Source: an uncultured Prevotellaceae bacterium
GTDB taxonomy: Bacteria > Bacteroidota > Bacteroidia > Bacteroidales > Bacteroidaceae
DNA length: 64,000 nt
Direction: 5' to 3'
Assembly: GCA_900321425.1 (NCBI GenBank)
Contig: ONWA01000006.1
Coordinates: forward strand, 1-64,000
Of the stretch, positions 50,553 through 58,771 are shown piece after piece (position 1 is the first letter of the stretch; each line of letters starts with the position of its first letter). The notes under the pieces were generated by a model. The model searched no databases. It was not told the origin of the DNA and saw only the letters and a program-made list of their open reading frames with translations. A program made the position numbers and the translations under genes.

Positions 50553-53204
50553 TTATGCCTCAGCTTCCTCGTCGTTAGCCTTGAAGCTCTCAAGATCCTC
50601 AACGGTGAAGTTCTTGATGTAAGCAGACTTACCCAGAACGTCTTCCTCCGTCATGCGAACATAGACGTTGGCAGACTTCTTGAAGAGCTCAGGGGCCTTG
50701 CTGGCATCACGGATGATAAGCAGACTCATCACGAGCTCGGCAGTCATATCATAGAGACGGCGAGCCAGGAAGTCGTGAGCATCCTGATTGTCGAGTGCCT
50801 TCACAGCAGCGAGAGCCTCCTCGTAAACAGGGATGAGTTTTTCAACGCGAGCTTTCAGTCCTGCCATGCAATCGCAAGTCTGGAGGTTTGCAGCCATCTC
50901 CTTGATGTTGTTGAGCATCGTACCGTTGGTGATGTAACGGATAGCAGCAACGACCTGCAACTGAGTGGTACCCTCGTAGATGGAGAAGATACGGGCATCG
51001 CGGAACAGACGCTGGCTCTTGTACTCCATGATGAAACCTGAACCACCGTGGATGCTGATGGCATCGTAGGCATTCTGGTTGGCATACTCAGAGTTCATAC
51101 CCTTAGCCAGTGGGGTGAAGGCATCAGCCAAGCGCTGATATTTCTTCAGCTCTTGCTTCTCCTCGGGAGTGAGCTTGCGATCGCGCTCGATGTCTTCGAG
51201 GCACTTGTAGATGTCGACGTAGCAAGCTGTCTCGTACAACAACGCACGACCTGCATCGAGCTTGGCCTTCATGCGAGAGAGCATATCATAGACAGCGGGG
51301 AAGTTGATGATGGCTTCACCAAACTGCTGACGCTCCTTGGCGTAAGCCAGACCCTCGTTGTAAGCCTCCTGCTCAACACCTACTGACTGTGCGGCGATAC
51401 CCAGACGGGCACCGTTCATCAGCGCCATCACGTACTTGATCAGACCCAGACGAGTGCTACCGCAGAGCTCTGCCTTCGCATTCTTATAGGTCAGCTCACA
51501 GGTAGGTGAGCCGTGGATACCGAGTTTGTGCTCGATGTGACGAACATCCACACCACCCTGGCGCTTGTCGTAGATGAACATCGACAGACCACGTCCGTCC
51601 TTGGTGCCTTCCTCAGAACGAGCCAGCACGAGGTGGATGTCGCTGTCACCATTGGTGATGAAACGCTTCACACCATTCAGGCGCCAGCAGTTCTCCTTCT
51701 CATCGAAGGTAGCCTTCAGCATCACGCGCTGCAGGTCAGAACCGGCATCGGGCTCCGTCAGGTCCATACTCATACCCTCACCAGCACAAACACGGGGGAT
51801 ATACTTCTGGCGCTGTTCCTCGCTACCAAACTCATAAAGGGTATCGATACAGCTCTGCAAGCTCCAGATATTCTGGAAACCAGCATCAGCAGCCGAAATC
51901 ATCTCAGAGAGCATTGAGAACACTGCGTTAGGCAGGTTCAGACCGCCATAACGACGGGGCATGGAGACTCCCCACAAACCAGCCTTACGGGTAGCATCGA
52001 GGTTCTCGTAGGTCTTAGAGGCGTAAATCATTCGGCCGTTCTCGAGGTGTGGACCTTCGAGGTCAACACTCTCAGCGTTTGGCTCGATGATGTTAGCAGC
52101 CACGTCGCCTGTGATGTCGAGAATCTGCTTGTAGTTCTCGATGGCATCGCCCAGGTCAACGGGGGCGTAGTCATATTCTTTCGCATCAGCGAAACCCTTT
52201 TCTTTCAGCATGAGCTTGGGAACGACTTCCTCGACGGTGCCGGTGATAACGTAGTCGGCAATCTTGTTGATAGGAGCATCAGGGTCGCTGTTCACGCTGA
52301 TGATGATGCCAGAGTCCTGCATACCAGCGATGTGCTGAATCTGACCAGAGATACCGCAGGCGATATATACCTTCGGATGAACGGTCACACCTGTCTGACC
52401 AATCTGACGGTCGTGATCCAACCAGCCTGCATCAACAGCAGCACGAGAACCACCAACCTCACCATGAAGTACCTTAGCCAACTGGAACAGCAGGTCGAAG
52501 TTCTCCTTCGAACCCATACCGTAACCACCAGCCACCACGATAGGCGCACCCTTCAGGTTGTGCTTGGCTGCTTCTACATGGTGATCGAGCACCTTCACGA
52601 CGAAAGCCTCGGGGCTGACGTACTTAGAAACCTCGGGATAAACAACCTCACCCTTGGCCTTACCTTCGTAGATAGCCTTCTGCATCACACCAGAGCGAAC
52701 GGTAGCCATCTGTGGACGATGGTCAGGGTTCACGATGGTTGCCACGATATTACCACCAAAGGCAGGACGAATCTGATAGAGCAGTTGGTCGTATACCTTG
52801 TTATTTTTCTTATCCTCGAAAGGACCAATCTCCAACTCTGTGCAGTCGGCAGTCAGACCAGAGGTCAGTGATGATGACACACGAGGACCGAGGTCACGAC
52901 CGATAACCGTAGCACCCATCAGACAGATCTGTGGCTGCTCCTCCTTGAAGAGGTTTACCAGAATATCAGTATGGGGAGCTGAGGTGTAAGGGAACAGGTC
53001 CTTAGCGTCGAAGACAAACAGCTTGTCAACGCCATAAGGCAGGATTTGGTCCTCAACCTTACCCTTAATGCCAGTACCGGCAACAACGGCATGGAGTTCC
53101 ACCTTCAATTCATTGGCGAGCTTGCGACCCTTGGTCAGCAGCTCCTGAGATACTTCCTGTACCTGAGTACCTTCTATTTCGCAATATACAAATACATTAT
53201 TCAT
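50553..53204 (-). CDS. Fusion of electron-transfer flavoprotein alpha subunit and acyl-CoA dehydrogenase
   Basis: 883 residues. Residues about 1-325 are EtfA/FixB: N-terminal MNNVFVYCEIEG, FAD-binding domain with VVAGGYGMGSKENF, SRAAVDAGW, GQTGVTVHPK, GISGQIQH and NSDPDAP. At about 326 the sequence passes directly from EEVVPKL into LKEKGFADAKEYDYAPVD, the start of a long-form acyl-CoA dehydrogenase (LTEPDAGSDL; IHGSPTCELTY; GRDARIFSIYEGT-type end). EtfA normally ends about 15 residues later, and the dehydrogenase normally has about 20 more N-terminal residues, so the two seem joined by a deletion. The fusion would pass electrons from acyl-CoA to the ETF directly. It follows etfB with a 153-bp gap. 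Confidence 0.88.
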   Translation of the reverse strand: MNNVFVYCEIEGTQVQEVSQELLTKGRKLANELKVELHAVVAGTGIKGKVEDQILPYGVDKLFVFDAKDLFPYTSAPHTDILVNLFKEEQPQICLMGATVIGRDLGPRVSSSLTSGLTADCTELEIGPFEDKKNNKVYDQLLYQIRPAFGGNIVATIVNPDHRPQMATVRSGVMQKAIYEGKAKGEVVYPEVSKYVSPEAFVVKVLDHHVEAAKHNLKGAPIVVAGGYGMGSKENFDLLFQLAKVLHGEVGGSRAAVDAGWLDHDRQIGQTGVTVHPKVYIACGISGQIQHIAGMQDSGIIISVNSDPDAPINKIADYVITGTVEEVVPKLMLKEKGFADAKEYDYAPVDLGDAIENYKQILDITGDVAANIIEPNAESVDLEGPHLENGRMIYASKTYENLDATRKAGLWGVSMPRRYGGLNLPNAVFSMLSEMISAADAGFQNIWSLQSCIDTLYEFGSEEQRQKYIPRVCAGEGMSMDLTEPDAGSDLQRVMLKATFDEKENCWRLNGVKRFITNGDSDIHLVLARSEEGTKDGRGLSMFIYDKRQGGVDVRHIEHKLGIHGSPTCELTYKNAKAELCGSTRLGLIKYVMALMNGARLGIAAQSVGVEQEAYNEGLAYAKERQQFGEAIINFPAVYDMLSRMKAKLDAGRALLYETACYVDIYKCLEDIERDRKLTPEEKQELKKYQRLADAFTPLAKGMNSEYANQNAYDAISIHGGSGFIMEYKSQRLFRDARIFSIYEGTTQLQVVAAIRYITNGTMLNNIKEMAANLQTCDCMAGLKARVEKLIPVYEEALAAVKALDNQDAHDFLARRLYDMTAELVMSLLIIRDASKAPELFKKSANVYVRMTEEDVLGKSAYIKNFTVEDLESFKANDEEAEA

Positions 53205-53226
53205 ATTCGTGTCTTTTTGTAGTTAT

Positions 53227-53347
53227 GTAGTTAAGAAGTTATCGCTTCGCTCGCCCTTTCGGGCAGTAGTTAAGCCATTACCTTCTTCGCTTGTATCAGC
53301 CACCAGACATTTGGCTTAACTACTTAACTTCTCTAACTTCTTAACTT
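53227..53347. repeat. Nested inverted repeats between etfB and the EtfA-dehydrogenase gene
   Basis: Outer arms TAGTTAAGAAGTTA (53227-53240) and TAACTTCTTAACTT (53334-53347) pair at 13 of 14 positions. Inner arms GTAGTTAAGCCA (53266-53277) and TGGCTTAACTAC (53312-53323) pair perfectly. A small GCCC-TTTC-GGGC hairpin lies at 53253-53264. This could cause partial termination or stabilise the mRNA between the two genes. Confidence 0.7.
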
Positions 53348-53357
53348 CTTTATCTCA

Positions 53358-54230
53358 TTAACCAATAATCTTCTCTTCCAACAATTCTTTGATCATTCCC
53401 TCGATATCAGCATCAGAAGCCGTCAAAGTCTTCGACTCCTTCGCCTGGAACACAATGTTTTTGATGGTCTTCACCTTGGTAGGTGAGCCACTCAGGCCAC
53501 ATTGGTTCACATCGCCATCTACATCAGCTACGCTCCACTGGTTCAGTGTCAGTTCAGGACGCTCATCATACAGATAGTCGTAGGGCGTACCCTCAGCAGG
53601 CCTTTCCATCGGACAGGTAGCGCGCTTGTACTTCATCACCAACTTAGCGTTCTGTGGTCGACAGGGGGCTGCACTTCCGTTAACAGTGATAACCACTGGC
53701 AGAGGAGCCTCTACCGTCTCCACACCACCGTCGATGACACGCTTGATGGTTGCTTTACCATCCTTAACTGAAAGAACCTCCTCAGCGTATGTAACCTGAT
53801 TGAGGCCCAACTTCTGAGCCACCTGAGGACCTACCTGAGCGGTATCACCGTCGATAGCCTGACGACCGCCAATCACGATGTCTACATCGCCAATCTTCTT
53901 GATGGCAGTAGCCAGCGCATAAGAGGTAGCAAGGGTATCGGCACCAGCGAAGAGACGGTCGGTCAGCAACCAGCCCGTATCAGCGCCACGATAAAGTCCC
54001 TGACGGATAATTTCACCTGCACGAGGAGGACCCATCGTGAGGATTCCTACTGTTGAGCCTGGATGCTGCTCCTTCAGACGAAGAGCCTGCTCCAAGGCAT
54101 TCAAATCTTCTGGATTGAAGATGGCGGGTAGGGCAGCACGATTGACAGTACCTTCGGCTGTCATCGCATCCTTACCCACATTCCGGGTGTCTGGCACTTG
54201 TTTGGCCAGCACAACAATCTTTAAAGCCAT
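53358..54230 (-). CDS. etfB: Electron-transfer flavoprotein subunit beta
   Basis: 290 residues. N-terminal MALKIVVLAKQVPDTRNVGK and later NPEDLNALEQALRLKE, VGILTMGPP, GRQAIDGDTAQVGPQVA and NGSAAPCRPQNAKL are typical of EtfB/FixA, which carries AMP and pairs with EtfA to move electrons from dehydrogenases to quinone or other acceptors. The C-terminal half differs somewhat from classic EtfB, as is usual in Bacteroidota. It is the first gene of the minus-strand operon, with a -7 box at 54269-54276 and an inverted repeat further up. Confidence 0.92.
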   Translation of the reverse strand: MALKIVVLAKQVPDTRNVGKDAMTAEGTVNRAALPAIFNPEDLNALEQALRLKEQHPGSTVGILTMGPPRAGEIIRQGLYRGADTGWLLTDRLFAGADTLATSYALATAIKKIGDVDIVIGGRQAIDGDTAQVGPQVAQKLGLNQVTYAEEVLSVKDGKATIKRVIDGGVETVEAPLPVVITVNGSAAPCRPQNAKLVMKYKRATCPMERPAEGTPYDYLYDERPELTLNQWSVADVDGDVNQCGLSGSPTKVKTIKNIVFQAKESKTLTASDADIEGMIKELLEEKIIG

Positions 54231-54268
54231 AAATATAATAATAATGTGTTACTTTCTAAAAAGCACTG

Positions 54269-54276
54269 CAAAGGTA
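54269..54276 (-). promoter_or_regulatory. -7 box (TACCTTTG) for the etfB operon
   Basis: The minus strand reads TACCTTTG, about 39 nt upstream of the start codon at 54230. Confidence 0.7.
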
Positions 54277-54316
54277 CGCCTTTTTTACTTGTTGGCAAAG
54301 TAAAAAGGACGAAAAC

Positions 54317-54361
54317 TGCACATCAAAGCCTCGAATGTGCACAAATTCGGTCATTTGTGCA
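54317..54361. promoter_or_regulatory. Overlapping inverted repeats TGCACA...TGTGCA upstream of etfB
   Basis: TGCACAAAT (54338-54346) and ATTTGTGCA (54353-54361) form a perfect 9-bp repeat with a 6-bp gap. A second pair, TGCACAT (54317-54323) and ATGTGCA (54335-54341), overlaps it. The 24-bp form TGCACAAA-N8-TTTGTGCA is the same as at 10604-10627. It lies 62 bp upstream of the etfB -7 box and 44 bp upstream of the C10 protease -7 box. Confidence 0.6.
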
Positions 54362-54404
54362 ACAAATATTAGGTCGTTTTTTCGATTTTATCGGAAATAA
54401 TCCT

Positions 54405-54412
54405 TAACTTTG
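54405..54412 (+). promoter_or_regulatory. -7 box (TAACTTTG) for the C10 protease gene
   Basis: An exact TAnnTTTG match 31 bp before ATG 54444. Confidence 0.7.
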
Positions 54413-54443
54413 CACTACTATATCTAAAAAATCACTATCCATT

Positions 54444-57400
54444 ATGAAAAGAGCTTTATTCCTGATGATCGGATGTCTGGTAGGACTGGTGATGATAGCC
54501 AATCCTATCACCAAAGAAGAAGCACAGCAGAAGGCTGTCCAGTTCCTGAGTAAGAAGCAAAGTAACAGGGCTCTGGCTCCACGTCTGAAACCAGTGAGTC
54601 TGCAAGAAGTGTCGGGCTTGAATAGTGAGCGCCTCTATGCCTTCAATGTAGGACAGAAAAATGGCTTCGTCGTGATGAGTGCTGACGACTGTACGGGTGA
54701 ACTGATTCTGGGCTATGCCGACAAGGGTGAGCTCTCGATGGAGACGATGCCCGACAATATGCGTGCGTGGCTCAAAGGCTACGACGACGAGATCAAGTGG
54801 ATGCAGGAGCATGGCGTCACCAATGAGGTGGCTGCCTCGCGGGCGAATAGTCCCAGTGCTGCGAGAACACCCATCAGTCCGCTGCTCACCAGCAGGTGGA
54901 ATCAGAACGAACCCTATAATACCTATTGTCCGAAAAAAGTCGAAGAGCCTAATATAGTGCCTACTGTTACAGGCTGTGTGGCTACAGCTACGGCGCAGGT
55001 GCTGTACTATTATGGCAAGAAGAGGGGTGAGTCAACGACTACGTTGAAAGCAATTCCTGGTTACACCACGGCGACTCACAGCCTTGCGGTAGACGAAAAG
55101 GCAGTAAGAACGTTCGACTGGTCGAAGATGAGCGACATCTATCCCTCTACTGATGAGGCGAATGAGGAGGTAGCTCGTCTGATGGAATATGTGGGAGCAG
55201 GTCTGAAGATGGACTATAGATTAGCTAATGTAGGTGGGTCATTGGCCTATCATGTGGATATCCCCTATGTGCTGACTGAATATTTCGGATATGATAAAAG
55301 TGCACGGTATGTGATTCGTAGTAACTATTCCTACAGTGACTGGATTTCCATGATGTACGAGATGCTCAGTAAGGGTAATCCTGTTCTTTATGGCGGTCAG
55401 TCAACAGGTGGTGGGCATAGTTTCGTGTTGGATGGATATGCAGAAGAAGATTATTTCCATGTAAACTGGGGCTGGGGCGGCGATAGTGATGGTCACTTCA
55501 AACTCTCTGTGTTGTACTCGGAAAAGCAGGGAATAGGCGGCAGCACCTCGCAAGACGGCTACAGTTCAGGACAGGAAGCTATCATTGATGTGAATCCTGT
55601 CAGCAGCGGTGTGGATACATCTATGCGAATGACGGTGACGAAAGCATTTCCTGATCAAACGGAGTATATCCGAGGCTCTGCGAGTGCGAACTTTACCGGT
55701 GTAGTGTTGAAGAGTTATGTTTATAACTGCACTGGCGCAACCGCTTCATTTGATTTCGGGTGGGGACTATATCGTGGAGATAAATTGTTATCGGTGGTTG
55801 CCCAAGCGTCCTACGAAGTAGCTAATAGGGCAGGATCTTCACCAGCAACGTTTACTGTTAGTTTTGGCGCTGGTCTTGCAGATGGAAATTATCTCTTAAT
55901 GCCCATTAGTAAGAAGAATGGCACGGAGACTTGGTATCCGGATTTCGGTAGTGAAATCTATTATATCAATGCTACCATCAGTGGCAATACGTTGACATTG
56001 GCAGAATCTGTACAAACGAACATGAGTGTCACAAATATTTCTGTTAGTGCCAGTCCTGAGGTGGGAAAGCCGATGACGATTACCGCAAAGCTTTATAACA
56101 ATGGTACGTTGTATTCTGGTGATGTATCTATTGGCAAAGCGACGGGTGGTACTCCTGCTTATAAGATGTTAGCGTCTCAGCAGATTGAGGTGGACGCAAG
56201 AAAAGAAATAGATGTAACGTTCACCTTTACTCCTTCCGACGAAGGTGGAATGACAGTCTCTCTTTTGGATAAATCGCAAAATGCAATCTCGAGCCCAATA
56301 AACATCACTGTTTCCCCAAGTAATGCAACGACAGGAACGTTGGCGATCGATGAAAACACTGATATCACGTTCGACAATGCGGCTGGAGCAAAATGGTATA
56401 ATGGATTTTATGGATCAAAGATCCTGGGACATGTGAAGGTGACAAACAACTCGACTACCTATGCGCATACCAGTGGACTGCTGATTAGATTGTGGAAATA
56501 CAATGGAGTGGATTACTCTTTTTGGGATAGTTACACTTGCGCCACGAATATTGTTGCTAATGGCGGAACACAGACCTTTGATTTCGTGTTCGACGAATTG
56601 GAAGTGGGTACAAGCTATTTGCTTACCTATCATTATACCAATCCAGCAGCAACTCAGATATTTGTCCCACAACACGCAACGACTTCTAAGTATGGTGTGA
56701 CCACCATTGCTGCTGACGGTACGGAGACAACGGTGGCACCTTCGCCATCGGTGACAGTGCCCGACAATGCTCTGGTACTGGATATCTCTCAACTGACAAC
56801 GGTGACATCGGTGACGCCCAACAGCAATCCGAACACCTTATATATCGTGGGAACCAGTGCCCCATCAGGTCTTGACGGTAAGAATGTGGTACAGAACGGA
56901 ACGGCAGCAACCCTGACCCTGCAAGATGGTTATGGGTTCTATACGCCGATAGTGTTTACGGCTACCAACGTGACCTATACCCGTACCTTTGCCACTGGTG
57001 CTGACGGCACGAAAGGATGGAGTACCATCGTACTGCCCTTCGACGTTGCACAGGTGAAGCAGGGGGACAAGGTCATTGACTGGTTCCACAACAGTAGTGA
57101 TACGGGTAAGCACTTCTGGGTGAAGAAATTCTCGAGCGAGGACGGCAGTACCGTTAATTTCGACTTCGTTGACCAGATGAAGGCTGATACACCGTATATC
57201 ATCGCAGTGCCAGGAAGTACCTGGGGAGAAAGTTGGAACCTGACCAACAAACCAATCACCTTCTATGGTGCAAATGCTACGTTTGAACCGGGTACGCTCT
57301 CTTCCGTCAGCGGCTATCACTATAAGTTTGCGGGAACGAAACAGGCGAAGAGCGTGACCGACTGCTATGTGATGAACAATGATGGAAATGCGTTTGATAA

Positions 57401-57641
57401 GGCAACAACCACCGTTGCTCCGTTCCGTGCTTACTTCTCGCCACTGGCCATGATGTCAGGGCAGGCGGCAACAGCTTCGCTGCATATCGGTTCTGAGGGT
57501 AACAACCCGACAGGTATCACGGAGATGACGTATGACCGTCAAGAGACGAAGGGGGCTGCGTACAACCTCAACGGACAGCGGGTGGCTCATCCGCGTAAAG
57601 GCCTCTATATCGTAGACGGCAAGAAGGTGATCATGAAGTAA
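54444..57641 (+). CDS. C10-family (streptopain-type) cysteine protease, likely type IX-secreted
   Basis: 1065 residues. Signal peptide (MKRALFLMIGCLVGLVMIAN), an inhibitory propeptide (ITKEEAQQKAVQFLSKKQ; NVGQKNGFVVMSADD), then the catalytic domain with nucleophile C178 (GCVATATAQVLYYYG), H325 (GGGHSFVLDGY) and NWGWGG. Beta-sandwich domains follow. The C terminus (YNLNGQRVAHPRKGLYIVDG, ending KKVIMK) is the short tail common in secreted Prevotella proteins, so export by the type IX system encoded at the start of the window is plausible. It would digest host or dietary protein outside the cell. It is divergent from etfB. Confidence 0.88.
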   Translation: MKRALFLMIGCLVGLVMIANPITKEEAQQKAVQFLSKKQSNRALAPRLKPVSLQEVSGLNSERLYAFNVGQKNGFVVMSADDCTGELILGYADKGELSMETMPDNMRAWLKGYDDEIKWMQEHGVTNEVAASRANSPSAARTPISPLLTSRWNQNEPYNTYCPKKVEEPNIVPTVTGCVATATAQVLYYYGKKRGESTTTLKAIPGYTTATHSLAVDEKAVRTFDWSKMSDIYPSTDEANEEVARLMEYVGAGLKMDYRLANVGGSLAYHVDIPYVLTEYFGYDKSARYVIRSNYSYSDWISMMYEMLSKGNPVLYGGQSTGGGHSFVLDGYAEEDYFHVNWGWGGDSDGHFKLSVLYSEKQGIGGSTSQDGYSSGQEAIIDVNPVSSGVDTSMRMTVTKAFPDQTEYIRGSASANFTGVVLKSYVYNCTGATASFDFGWGLYRGDKLLSVVAQASYEVANRAGSSPATFTVSFGAGLADGNYLLMPISKKNGTETWYPDFGSEIYYINATISGNTLTLAESVQTNMSVTNISVSASPEVGKPMTITAKLYNNGTLYSGDVSIGKATGGTPAYKMLASQQIEVDARKEIDVTFTFTPSDEGGMTVSLLDKSQNAISSPINITVSPSNATTGTLAIDENTDITFDNAAGAKWYNGFYGSKILGHVKVTNNSTTYAHTSGLLIRLWKYNGVDYSFWDSYTCATNIVANGGTQTFDFVFDELEVGTSYLLTYHYTNPAATQIFVPQHATTSKYGVTTIAADGTETTVAPSPSVTVPDNALVLDISQLTTVTSVTPNSNPNTLYIVGTSAPSGLDGKNVVQNGTAATLTLQDGYGFYTPIVFTATNVTYTRTFATGADGTKGWSTIVLPFDVAQVKQGDKVIDWFHNSSDTGKHFWVKKFSSEDGSTVNFDFVDQMKADTPYIIAVPGSTWGESWNLTNKPITFYGANATFEPGTLSSVSGYHYKFAGTKQAKSVTDCYVMNNDGNAFDKATTTVAPFRAYFSPLAMMSGQAATASLHIGSEGNNPTGITEMTYDRQETKGAAYNLNGQRVAHPRKGLYIVDGKKVIMK

Positions 57642-57674
57642 GTCGCAGTTGTTTCACTTAAAAGACAGAAGACA

Positions 57675-57848
57675 ATGAAAAAGCAATATATTCAGCCTCA
57701 GGCAATAGACATACAGGTAGAACTGCATAAGATGGTTTGTACCTCAGGACCCGATGCGGACTCCCAAGGAAATCCAGTCATCAATCATTCCCGTAGGTAT
57801 CGTGGTGACTGGGAAGAAGAATACGAAGACGAAGAGGAAGAACTCTGA
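57675..57848 (+). CDS. 57-residue peptide with MKKxYIxP start and acidic tail
   Basis: ATG 57675 to TGA 57848; the stop overlaps the dnaG start (TGATG). The product starts MKKQYIQPQAIDIQVELHKM, has one cysteine in VCTSGPDAD, and ends in a strongly acidic tail (EEEYEDEEEEL). Short proteins with an MKKxYIxPxxxxx start are common and uncharacterised in Bacteroidales. It has no signal peptide of usual type. It lies 33 bp after the C10 protease gene. Confidence 0.7.
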   Translation: MKKQYIQPQAIDIQVELHKMVCTSGPDADSQGNPVINHSRRYRGDWEEEYEDEEEEL

Positions 57849-58771
57849 TGATTGACAGGGCGACGGTAGACAAGATCATCGATGCTGCCAACATCGTGGA
57901 TGTGGTGAGCGAGTTTGTGACACTGCGCAAGGCAGGCGTCAACTATAAGGGATTGTGTCCTTTTCACGATGATACAACCCCCTCGTTCATGGTCTCTCCC
58001 GCCAAGAATATCTGTCATTGTTTCGCCTGTGGGGAGCATGAGCAGATTACCTATCCCGAGGCACTGCGTTGGTTGGCGAAGAAATACAATATCGAGATAG
58101 AGGAACGTGAACTCACCGATGAGGAGAAAAAAGAACAGAGTGAGCGTGAGTCGATGTTTATCGTCAACGAGTGGGCGAGGGATTACTTCCATGATATCCT
58201 GAATAACGACGTAGACGGACAGGCCATCGGTAAACAGTATTTCCGAAGCCGTAGCATCCGCGATGATATCATCGAGAAGTTTCAGTTGGGATTCTCTCCC
58301 ACCAAACGTGACGCTGTGGCACAGGCAGCCCAAGCCAAAGGTTATCAGAAGGAATTCCTGGTAAAGACAGGACTCTGTATTGAAAACGAAAAAGGTATCT
58401 ATGACCGATATAGCGGTCGTGTGATCTTCCCTTGGTTGAATGTCAGTGGAAAGGTGGTGGCCTTTGGAGGCAGACTGCTCGACTCGCGTACAAAGGGTGT
58501 CCAGCAGAAATATGTCAACTCACCTGATTCGGAAATCTACCATAAGGAACGTGAGTTGTATGGTCTGTATCAGGCGAAGAAAGCCATCGTGAAAGAAGAC
58601 TGTGTCTACATGGTGGAAGGCTATACCGATGTGATCGCCATGCACCAGTGCGGATTGGAGAATGTGGTGGCCAACTCAGGTACGGCACTCTCTGTCTATC
58701 AGATACGACTGTTGCACCGTTTCACATCGAATATCGTCTTGCTCTACGATGGTGATGAGGCAAGGGCATGA
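57848..58771 (+). CDS. dnaG: DNA primase, N-terminal part (gene split)
   Basis: 307 residues: zinc-binding domain and first part of the Toprim catalytic core. CHC2 residues C37, H40, C58 and C61 are present, but after CG the sequence jumps to EHEQITYPEAL; the usual KGGNAVxFxM stretch of about 10 residues is missing. VEGYTDVIAMH and LLYDGDEA of Toprim are present, then the frame ends RA-stop where other primases continue GIxAALRGxDMLLAxGMN. The remaining half restarts at 58768 (ATGA overlap). Either deletions or sequencing/assembly errors; dnaG is normally essential. Confidence 0.85.
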   Translation: MIDRATVDKIIDAANIVDVVSEFVTLRKAGVNYKGLCPFHDDTTPSFMVSPAKNICHCFACGEHEQITYPEALRWLAKKYNIEIEERELTDEEKKEQSERESMFIVNEWARDYFHDILNNDVDGQAIGKQYFRSRSIRDDIIEKFQLGFSPTKRDAVAQAAQAKGYQKEFLVKTGLCIENEKGIYDRYSGRVIFPWLNVSGKVVAFGGRLLDSRTKGVQQKYVNSPDSEIYHKERELYGLYQAKKAIVKEDCVYMVEGYTDVIAMHQCGLENVVANSGTALSVYQIRLLHRFTSNIVLLYDGDEARA

